10,350 nt of DNA. It comes from UBA8515 sp036170795. GTDB lineage: Bacteria > Patescibacteriota > Minisyncoccia > Phycocordibacterales > UBA9973. How positions within the stretch are numbered: position 1 is the stretch's first letter; each line of letters starts with the position of its first letter. The notes below the pieces were generated by a model. That model saw only the letters and a program-made list of their open reading frames with translations, was not told the DNA's origin and did not search any database. Below, in pieces: positions 1-4,533 of the stretch. A program made the translations under genes and the position numbers. The stretch covers positions 1 through 10,350 of the forward strand of contig JAVHPX010000042.1 of the NCBI GenBank assembly GCA_036170795.1, read 5' to 3'.

Positions 1-174
1 ATGGGAACCTCCACAGTGACTATATACATATAAAATAATTTCAGTTGAGATGTAATCTATGAACTGATGAAGTGACCCAGTGATCACATCAATAATTTGA
101 TGAACATCAAGAAAATAAATGACTCGATCTCCTAATTCTTTCAAAATAGCTAATTCGTACATTTTGCTATTCAT
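1..174 (-). CDS. N-terminus of probable GAF/sensor histidine kinase-type protein (partial)
   Basis: An open frame of 58 codons begins with ATG at 174 and runs off the left edge without a stop. It starts MNSKMYELAILKELGDRV and continues with a segment of the form LDVHQIIDVITGSLHQFIDY. From general knowledge, this helical stretch (LK-E-I-x-DR-x-x-Y-x-LD-V-x-x-I-x-D-I-ITGSL) resembles the linker that precedes GAF-like sensor domains in histidine kinases of Patescibacteria; only that linker is visible, so the kinase call is inference. A second in-frame ATG lies at 162. Upstream is a purine-rich run (175-190) that is not a clear Shine-Dalgarno, and a TAAAAT -10-like box at 194-199. The next gene to the right is on the same strand but ends 80 nt away, so the two may be separately transcribed. 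Coding is fairly likely; the function is tentative. Confidence 0.55.
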   Translation of the reverse strand, partial: MNSKMYELAILKELGDRVIYFLDVHQIIDVITGSLHQFIDYISTEIILYVYSHCGGSH

Positions 175-254
175 TTCTTTTTCTCTTTCTATTATTTTAA
201 CCAAAATTATTGTAAAACAAGCAAAAATTATCTAATAGAGGATAATGGGGGATA

Positions 255-557
255 TTATTTCTGCATTAAATTCATTAGTGGTGCTAGTGCATCGCGGTGC
301 TTCATAACTTCCGCTTTATATTTACTCATTACAAGCACTGAAGCATATTGTTCATCTAAGCCACCCTTTTTCTTTTCTTCTATTTCTTTTGTAATCTTTT
401 CAAAAAGGATTTTAACTTCTTTATTAGATTCTAGTGCTTTTAAACTTTCAGCAATTTCTGGATTATTTGATAATTGTTGAGCAATTTTATCTGCTTGATC
501 TTTTGAAACACCTTTTGCCCTAAGAGCTGTTTTCATTAAAAATGATTTTATTGACAT
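255..557 (-). CDS. Conserved-looking 100-aa helical protein, function unknown
   Basis: The protein starts MSIKSFLMKTALRAKGVSKD and ends at TAA (255-257). It is highly charged, has no signal peptide or membrane segment, and is predicted by eye to be almost entirely alpha-helical, with a Lys/Glu-rich centre (EKITKEIEEKKKGG, about residues 53-66). I do not recognise a family. The frame is open for 26 more codons upstream, but that extension is rich in Cys, Phe and Tyr and reads like non-coding sequence. The ATG at 557 is preferred because an extended -10 box, TGCTATAAT (564-572), ends 6 nt before it, which would place the transcript start at or next to the ATG. The gene diverges from miaA across about 130 bp. 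Being real is likely; any function would be a guess. Confidence 0.72.
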   Translation of the reverse strand: MSIKSFLMKTALRAKGVSKDQADKIAQQLSNNPEIAESLKALESNKEVKILFEKITKEIEEKKKGGLDEQYASVLVMSKYKAEVMKHRDALAPLMNLMQK

Positions 558-563
558 AATGTA

Positions 564-572
564 ATTATAGCA
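564..572 (-). promoter_or_regulatory. Extended -10 promoter for the 100-aa protein gene
   Basis: On the minus strand the sequence reads TGCTATAAT, a perfect extended -10 element (TGnTATAAT). Only 6 nt separate it from the ATG at 557, so the mRNA would be leaderless. No good -35 box is visible at the usual distance, which is normal for extended -10 promoters. Confidence 0.6.
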
Positions 573-643
573 AAAAGATAGATTATATGCGAATATACAA
601 TAAGTCATTGAAAATATCTTGCACAAGCTAGTCAAGCAGAATA

Positions 644-661
644 AATTCCTAGCAAGGAATT
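644..661. repeat. Inverted repeat in the divergent gap before miaA
   Basis: AATTCCT (644-650) and AGGAATT (655-661) form a 7-bp stem with the 4-nt loop AGCA. It lies between the divergent 100-aa gene and miaA, about 28 nt before the miaA ATG. No T-run follows, so a terminator is unlikely. It could be an operator or a 5'-leader hairpin; a weak promoter (TTGCAC at 619-624, TAAATT at 642-647) would start transcripts within it. Function is unproven. Confidence 0.35.
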
Positions 662-689
662 ATATATACGCCTAAAAAATCTATTGTAT

Positions 690-1622
690 ATGAATATCCT
701 AAATAAAGTAATAATAATTCTAGGTCAAACCTCTACAGGTAAGAGTGATTTTGCAGTACAAATAGCCCAAAAAATAGATGGCGAAATTATATCAGCTGAT
801 TCGCGTCAGGTTTACAAAGGTATGAATTTAGGTACTGGTAAAATTACAAAGAAAGAGATGAGTGGTATACCCCATCATCTACTTGATATTGTGAATCCTA
901 AAAAAGTATTTTCAGTTAATGATTATAAAAAATTAGCTAATAAAAAAATAAAAGATATTCTTGCTCGTGGCAAAATACCAATAATTTGTGGTGGTACTGG
1001 ATTCTATATTGATGCCGTGGTAAATAAAACAATCTTGCCAGAGGTTGAACCTAATCTTGAACTACGAAAAAATTTGTCTAAGAAATCCAAAGAGCAATTA
1101 TTTGAAATGTTAAAAAAATTAGATCCTGCACGAGCCAAAACTATCGATAAGAATAACCCCATCCGCCTTATTCGCGCCATCGAAATAGCCAAGGCTTTGG
1201 GCTCAGTCCCACTCTTGAGGCAAGGCCTAAAGAGTAGCCATAATTCCGACTTATTGCTAGATTATGACATTATCAAAATTGGTCTAACTCTACCAAATGA
1301 AATACTAAAGAAAAAAATATATACACGACTAATTGCACGTATAAAGAAAGGCATGCTTCGAGAAATAAAAAATCTTCACAACTCAGGAGTATCTTGGAAA
1401 CGCATGAATGACCTTGGTCTCGAGTATCGCTATAGCGCTATGTATCTGCAAAATAAAATTACTAAAAAAGAAATGATTCAAAAAATAAACACTGAAACTT
1501 GGCACTATGCCAAACGTCAAATGACTTGGTTTAAAAGAGACAAAGATATTGTTTGGTTGGATATAAGAAAAATAAACCAGAAATCCATAGCATTAAAGGA
1601 TGTAAAAAACTTTTTGAAATAA
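690..1622 (+). CDS. miaA: tRNA dimethylallyltransferase (MiaA)
   Basis: MiaA transfers the dimethylallyl group from DMAPP to N6 of A37 in tRNAs that read UNN codons, using substrates with A36-A37-A38. The 310-aa protein has the family landmarks: P-loop GQTSTGKS (residues 12-19), IISADSRQVYKGMNLGTGK (33-51) with the catalytic-region Asp37, GIPHHLLD (59-66), CGGTGFYIDAV (100-110), NPIRLIRAIEI (156-166) and the C-terminal YAKRQMTWFKRD (273-284). Length matches the family norm of about 300. The frame also permits a TTG start two codons earlier, but the ATG at 690 places the P-loop at the usual distance. No Shine-Dalgarno is visible. The -35 box of the downstream tRNA-Trp promoter overlaps its last codons. 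Both tRNAs in this window have the MiaA recognition signature. Confidence 0.96.
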   Translation: MNILNKVIIILGQTSTGKSDFAVQIAQKIDGEIISADSRQVYKGMNLGTGKITKKEMSGIPHHLLDIVNPKKVFSVNDYKKLANKKIKDILARGKIPIICGGTGFYIDAVVNKTILPEVEPNLELRKNLSKKSKEQLFEMLKKLDPARAKTIDKNNPIRLIRAIEIAKALGSVPLLRQGLKSSHNSDLLLDYDIIKIGLTLPNEILKKKIYTRLIARIKKGMLREIKNLHNSGVSWKRMNDLGLEYRYSAMYLQNKITKKEMIQKINTETWHYAKRQMTWFKRDKDIVWLDIRKINQKSIALKDVKNFLK

Positions 1623-1641
1623 AGCTATTTTATAGTATACT
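1614..1641 (+). promoter_or_regulatory. Probable tRNA-Trp promoter
   Basis: TTGAAA (1614-1619), a 16-bp spacer, then TATACT (1636-1641), ending 11 nt before the mature tRNA 5' end. The -35 overlaps the end of miaA, so the tRNA may be read both from its own promoter and by miaA read-through. Confidence 0.5.
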
Positions 1642-1652
1642 CACGTTTACAA

Positions 1653-1723
1653 GGGCGATTAGTTTAGTGGTAGAACGAAGGTCTCCAAAACCTTTGGTGG
1701 GGGTTCGATTCCTCCATCGCCCG
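1653..1723 (+). tRNA. tRNA-Trp (anticodon CCA)
   Basis: A full cloverleaf can be drawn. The acceptor stem GGGCGAT (1653-1659) pairs with ATCGCCC (1716-1722), with discriminator G1723. The anticodon stem AAGGT (1678-1682) pairs with ACCTT (1690-1694) around the loop CTCCAAA, giving anticodon CCA at 1685-1687. The T-arm is GGGGG-TTCGATT-CCTCC (1699-1715). The 3' CCA is not encoded (the genome reads G-CAGG), so a CCA-adding enzyme is needed. A37 is flanked by A36 and A38, the signature of a MiaA substrate. The last 19 nt, through two bases past the discriminator, are repeated exactly at 1852-1870 (see the repeat element). Confidence 0.95.
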
Positions 1724-1870
1724 CAGGAAAATAAACAAGATACTATCTTGTTTATTTTAGATGAAGGAATCGAAAGCCGGACCGCGACGGCGGGAGGCAG
1801 GGTCGTGCAAATTTTCAGTAGAAAATTATGCCTGACCGAACATGTACTCATGATTCCTCCATCGCCCGCA
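1707..1870. repeat. Short non-coding element inserted at the tRNA-Trp 3' end
   Basis: The region is bounded by a 19-bp perfect direct repeat, GATTCCTCCATCGCCCGCA, at 1707-1725 (inside the tRNA) and 1852-1870, a 145-bp period. Just after the tRNA comes a perfect AT-rich palindrome at 1728-1758 (15-bp arms around C1743). An inverted copy of the tRNA T-arm/acceptor follows at 1760-1774 (14 of 15 match the reverse complement of 1704-1718; the only change is G to A at 1764). Then comes a GC-rich core: 1771-1808 is 29 of 38 G or C in an otherwise AT-rich region. An imperfect hairpin lies at 1801-1837 (GGTC/GACC outer pair, AATTTTC/GAAAATT inner stem, loop AGTA). No credible protein is encoded. It may be a MITE-like element, a structured RNA, or the product of template switching. 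Confidence 0.75.
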
Positions 1871-1873
1871 TAT

Positions 1874-1902
1874 AAAAAATACCTCATATTGAGGTATTTT
1901 TT
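1874..1902. terminator. Bidirectional intrinsic terminator between tRNA-Trp and rpmG
   Basis: AAAAAATACCTC (1874-1885) and GAGGTATTTTTT (1891-1902) form a perfect 12-bp stem with a 5-nt loop. It gives a U-run on either strand, so it can end the rightward miaA/tRNA-Trp transcript and the leftward alr-rpmG transcript. It lies 4 nt after the second copy of the tRNA 3' end, which suggests it was the original tRNA terminator before the intervening element arrived. Confidence 0.88.
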
Positions 1903-1906
1903 ATTA

Positions 1907-2080
1907 TTATCCAGTAATTTTAGCTTCTTTATGTTTAGTGTTTTTTACACAGTTTTTACAAAATTTCTTCATCTCTAACTTTTTAGTGACGAGTTTTTTA
2001 TTCTTACTTGTATAGTAGTTAGCATTCTTGCAAACGCTACATTTTAATCTTAAAAGTCTATCTTGTGACATAGTAAACAT
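1907..2080 (-). CDS. rpmG: 50S ribosomal protein L33, zinc-binding form
   Basis: This is a 57-codon gene ending TAA at 1907-1909. The protein reads MFTMSQDRLLRLKCSVCKNA and continues with a basic stretch to KFCKNCVKNTKHKEAKITG. Two CxxC pairs (C14/C17 and C41/C44) form the zinc ribbon of the Cys-containing type of L33, and the K-L-xx-KKFCxxC-xxxTxHKE pattern is diagnostic of the family, a structural protein of the large subunit near the E-site. Length fits L33 (about 50-55 aa). A second ATG at 2071 would give 54 aa and is equally plausible. A TAGTAT -10-like box lies just before the first ATG, but only 29 nt separate the gene from alr, so co-transcription with alr is likely. It ends 5 nt before the bidirectional terminator. 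Confidence 0.93.
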   Translation of the reverse strand: MFTMSQDRLLRLKCSVCKNANYYTSKNKKLVTKKLEMKKFCKNCVKNTKHKEAKITG

Positions 2081-2109
2081 AGAATACTACAAAAACCTTA
2101 AAATTGCAA

Positions 2110-3243
2110 CTATATAATAACTCTTCTTAACAATGGGTTTATACGAGTTGTAACTTCGTAGTTAATAGTTTGAGTAGCTATTGCAATATCTTCTGCTGTA
2201 ATAATTTCCCCTTTTTGAGCTCCAAGAATAACAACGTCGTCTTCAGGTTTTACTCCCTTTATATGACTAACGTCGACAACAAGCATATTCATTGCTACGC
2301 GACCAATGATTTGGGCTCTTTGACCTTTAATCAAAACCTCCCCATTATTTGACGAAAGTCTACTCACCCCATTTGAATAACCCTGAGGAATAACAGCAGT
2401 AGTCATATTCTTCCTTGTTGTAAATGAAGCTCCGTAACCAATAGACTCACCAACTTGAATATCTTTCACTTGAGCAACATGAGTTATATATCTCATAACA
2501 GGATTAAGTTCAATTTTCTTTTTCCATATTTTTTGTAACTCTTCACTTGGCCACATACCATAGAGTCCAACACCTACACGAACAATATTATGTAAACCAT
2601 TCCACTTCTCATATGCTAATACTCCTGAAGTTGCAGAAATGTGAGTCTTTATATTTTTATATCCAGCATTTTTGAATTGCTCAATAACCTTTTCATAAGC
2701 TTTTATTTGCTTTGAAGCATAAGTAAAATCTGTTGTATCCTCTATATTTGCAAAATGCGCATAAACACCATCAATTGAAAGATTCTTCATCTTTTTGATT
2801 TCTTTTAAGAATATTTCTACTTGAGATGGTAGTAACCCCTCCCTACCCAAATGTGCATCAATAGAAATATGAACTTTTTGTTTTATCTTAAGTTTGAAAG
2901 CAGATTGGTTTATTAAAAGAGCATGATTCAGATCAAACACTGTGAGAATACAACCAAGTTTGATAGCTTTTGCAATATCATTCTTATTAACATAACCCAA
3001 TAATAAAATTGGCTTCTTTGTCACTGGTCTAATTTTTTCTAATTCTTCAACACTGTTGATTTGAAAATAATCTACATAATGATTAAGAATTTTTACTACT
3101 TCTACATCGCCATGACCATAGGCATTAGCTTTCACAACTCCTGCAATTTTAGTCCCTTTTCTAATAATACGTCGAAACTGCTTGATATTATGAATCAAAT
3201 TATTCTTACTTAATTCTATATATGATAAATGAAGGTTTCTCAT
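2110..3243 (-). CDS. alr: Alanine racemase (Alr)
   Basis: Alr is a PLP enzyme that interconverts L- and D-alanine for the peptidoglycan D-Ala-D-Ala ending. The 377-aa protein carries the PLP lysine in VVKANAYGHG (K38), the LGREG loop (R134), the RVGVGLYGM segment (R222) that contacts the cofactor region, and the opposing catalytic tyrosine in SIGYGASFTT (Y270). C-terminal motifs GYSNGVSR and GRVAMNM also fit. The frame stays open upstream to 3387, but that stretch is simply tRNA-Leu translated; the start is the ATG at 3243, just before the IELSKNNLIHNI opening typical of the family. The ATG lies only 2 nt after the tRNA-Leu discriminator base, so alr must be co-transcribed with the tRNA, and 3' processing of the tRNA would leave a two-base leader. 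No Shine-Dalgarno can exist outside the tRNA. Confidence 0.96.
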   Translation of the reverse strand: MRNLHLSYIELSKNNLIHNIKQFRRIIRKGTKIAGVVKANAYGHGDVEVVKILNHYVDYFQINSVEELEKIRPVTKKPILLLGYVNKNDIAKAIKLGCILTVFDLNHALLINQSAFKLKIKQKVHISIDAHLGREGLLPSQVEIFLKEIKKMKNLSIDGVYAHFANIEDTTDFTYASKQIKAYEKVIEQFKNAGYKNIKTHISATSGVLAYEKWNGLHNIVRVGVGLYGMWPSEELQKIWKKKIELNPVMRYITHVAQVKDIQVGESIGYGASFTTRKNMTTAVIPQGYSNGVSRLSSNNGEVLIKGQRAQIIGRVAMNMLVVDVSHIKGVKPEDDVVILGAQKGEIITAEDIAIATQTINYEVTTRINPLLRRVII

Positions 3244-3245
3244 TG

Positions 3246-3327
3246 TGCCGGAGGGGAGACTTGAACTCCCATCCCTTGCGAGACGCGATTTTGAGTCGCG
3301 CGCGTATACCAATTCCGCCACTCCGGC
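3246..3327 (-). tRNA. tRNA-Leu (anticodon CAA)
   Basis: This is a class II cloverleaf. The acceptor stem GCCGGAG (3327-3321) pairs with CTCCGGC (3253-3247), with discriminator A at 3246. The anticodon stem CGCGA/TCGCG encloses the loop CTCAAAA, giving anticodon CAA (3293-3291), which reads UUG. The long variable arm folds TCTC-GCAA-GGGA, and the T-arm is GGGAG-TTCAAGT-CTCCC. The 3' CCA is not encoded. A36-A37-A38 makes it a likely MiaA substrate. The alr ATG follows after 2 nt. The 5' end and its -10 box are duplicated 113 bp upstream (see the repeat element). Confidence 0.95.
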
Positions 3328-3456
3328 AACCGAAAGAAATATACTGCGTATTTCTTTAAAAAACCAGTTGCCGAAGTGGCGGTCCACATCGTTATCACTC
3401 TGGTAGAAAATAAAGCAGTTTATTTTCTACCCACTCCGGCAATACAAGAAATATAC
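3318..3456. repeat. Short non-coding element inserted at the tRNA-Leu 5' end
   Basis: Two near-identical direct copies flank the element: 3318-3344 (tRNA 5' end plus its -10 region) and 3431-3456. The shared blocks are CCACTCCGGCAA and AAGAAATATAC. Between them lie an imperfect hairpin at 3333-3357 (AAAGAAATA/TATTTCTTT), an inverted copy of the tRNA 5' end at 3367-3382 (15 of 16 match the reverse complement of 3315-3330; the change is again G to A, in GCCGAAGTGG), a unique 20-nt stretch, and a perfect 13-bp hairpin at 3402-3431 (GTAGAAAATAAA, loop GCAG, TTTATTTTCTAC). The order direct copy, hairpin, inverted copy, spacer, direct copy is the same as at tRNA-Trp, although it sits at the opposite end of the tRNA. 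Confidence 0.75.
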
Positions 3457-3478
3457 ATTAATATAAGGATTTAGACAA
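3450..3478 (-). promoter_or_regulatory. Probable original tRNA-Leu/alr promoter, now displaced by the element
   Basis: On the minus strand: TTGTCT (3478-3473), 17-bp spacer, TATATT (3455-3450). The -35 overlaps the murB stop codon. The -10 region and the first bases of the tRNA were duplicated with the element, so this promoter now starts a transcript that crosses the element before reaching the real tRNA. The inner -10 copy (3343-3338) has no good -35. Confidence 0.5.
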
Positions 3479-4493
3479 ACTCCGGTTCGGTTTCAAGAAT
3501 GATATCAAATTTTTCATATACAATTTTTATAATTTCATCACGTGTTTTTTCCACATCAACACGTGTTGCTCCGCCATTATTGATTAAAACCATAGCATTA
3601 TTAACATAAGATGAAATAGTACCAAAATTTTTACCCTTGAGTCCTGCTTTTTCAATTAGAAATCCAGCTGGAACTTTTGTATGAGTCTCATCTACTTTAA
3701 ATAAAACAATATCTGGATATTTATTTTTTAGACTATTTGCTTTATCTTTAGATACAATTGTATTTTTAAAGAATGAACCGACACTTGGAATATCTTTTGG
3801 GTCTGGTAATTTATTTTTCCGTATTTCGATAATAGCATTACGAATTTGTAAACATGTTGGATTATTTATATTATTTTCAAGAAAATATTTTTTAACTCCA
3901 GGATAATTTGGTATTACTACTTGTTTATTTTTCAAAAGTCGAAGTATAATTGCTGTAATAACATATCGCCCTTTTGCTTCACTCTTAAAAATACTGTCAC
4001 GATAAGCAAACTTACAATCAGTATTTGAGAGATTTTTTATTGTGTTATCTTTTGTATCAAAAACTTCTACAAAAATAAGCACATCTTTTATTTCTTGACC
4101 ATAAGCGCCGACATTTTGCACAATAGTTGCTCCGCAAGTCCCTGGAATTGCTGACATAGCTTCAATACCAGAAAATCCTACAGCAACAACACTTTCAACA
4201 ACATAATCCCATGACTCTCCAGCACCAACTTTTAAATCCACATATTCACTTGTATCATTTATAATTTCAAAATCACAAAATATTATATGGGCGACTATTT
4301 TATCTAATACGCCATCTGGAAAAACCATATTCGAGCCTTTACCTATTATATGGACTGATAAATTTTTTTCTTTTGCAAATTTATATAATTTTGGAAGATC
4401 TTTAATATCATTAAGTTCTACAAAATAACGAAACTGCCCTCCAATTTTAAAAGTGCAGTGATCTTTAATATCCACATATTCCTGTATTTCCAT
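3471..4493 (-). CDS. murB: UDP-N-acetylenolpyruvoylglucosamine reductase (MurB)
   Basis: MurB is an FAD/NADPH enzyme that reduces the MurA product to UDP-N-acetylmuramate in the cytoplasm. The 340-aa protein shows the FAD-domain opening TFKIGGQFRYFVE (14-26), HIIGKGSNMVF (48-58), the signature SAIPGTCGATIVQNVGAYGQE (114-134), YRDSIFK (R165) and SVGSFFKN with the proton-donor serine S240. KVPAGFLIEKAGLKG follows (273-287), and the C-terminal LETEPEF holds catalytic Glu (E336). The YRDS segment and length point to type I, the E. coli-like form. The ATG at 4493 is supported by an extended -10, TGATATAAT, ending 8 nt upstream, so the mRNA is probably leaderless. The gene diverges from the HTH-murA gene and shares its 40-bp promoter region. 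Downstream on the same strand come tRNA-Leu, alr and rpmG. Confidence 0.96.
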   Translation of the reverse strand: MEIQEYVDIKDHCTFKIGGQFRYFVELNDIKDLPKLYKFAKEKNLSVHIIGKGSNMVFPDGVLDKIVAHIIFCDFEIINDTSEYVDLKVGAGESWDYVVESVVAVGFSGIEAMSAIPGTCGATIVQNVGAYGQEIKDVLIFVEVFDTKDNTIKNLSNTDCKFAYRDSIFKSEAKGRYVITAIILRLLKNKQVVIPNYPGVKKYFLENNINNPTCLQIRNAIIEIRKNKLPDPKDIPSVGSFFKNTIVSKDKANSLKNKYPDIVLFKVDETHTKVPAGFLIEKAGLKGKNFGTISSYVNNAMVLINNGGATRVDVEKTRDEIIKIVYEKFDIILETEPEFV

Positions 4494-4496
4494 ATA

Positions 4497-4531
4497 TTGA
4501 TATTATATCATATATGATATATAATTATCAA
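4497..4531. promoter_or_regulatory. Overlapping divergent murB/murA promoters with palindromic operator
   Basis: For murA (plus): TTGATA (4497-4502), 17 bp, TATAAT (4520-4525), ending 8 nt before the ATG. For murB (minus): TTGATA (4531-4526), 18 bp, TATAAT (4507-4502) within an extended TGATATAAT, also ending 8 nt before its ATG. A perfect 18-bp palindrome, TATATCATATATGATATA, at 4504-4521 fills the murA spacer and overlaps both -10 boxes. One dimeric repressor bound there would shut both genes. The obvious candidate is the helix-turn-helix domain encoded by murA itself; that link is inference. Confidence 0.72.
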
Positions 4532-4533
4532 AT

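Noticed and set aside
558..635. 26-residue upstream extension of the 100-aa protein
   Set aside because: It crosses the extended -10 promoter and has an unlikely composition rich in Cys, Phe and Tyr; the ATG at 557 fits better.
684..689. TTG start for miaA two codons upstream
   Set aside because: The ATG at 690 is closer to the normal MiaA N-terminus and the two extra residues add nothing.
1728..1758. AT-rich palindrome after tRNA-Trp as a standard intrinsic terminator
   Set aside because: The stem is almost entirely A-T and is not followed by a clean T-run; the GC-containing hairpin at 1874-1902 is the better terminator.
1707..1870. Classical attL/attR of an integrated phage or island at tRNA-Trp
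   Set aside because: The interval is only 145 bp with no integrase or cargo, and the inverted copy is not part of normal att sites; a remnant of a deleted island is possible but unsupported.
1553..1978. Open frame over tRNA-Trp on the plus strand, and another at 1630-1887 on the minus strand
   Set aside because: Both translate tRNA, element and terminator sequence, overlap miaA or rpmG, and show no protein family features.
3244..3387. N-terminal extension of alr reading through tRNA-Leu
   Set aside because: The 48 extra residues are the tRNA sequence in translation; the family opening starts at the ATG at 3243.
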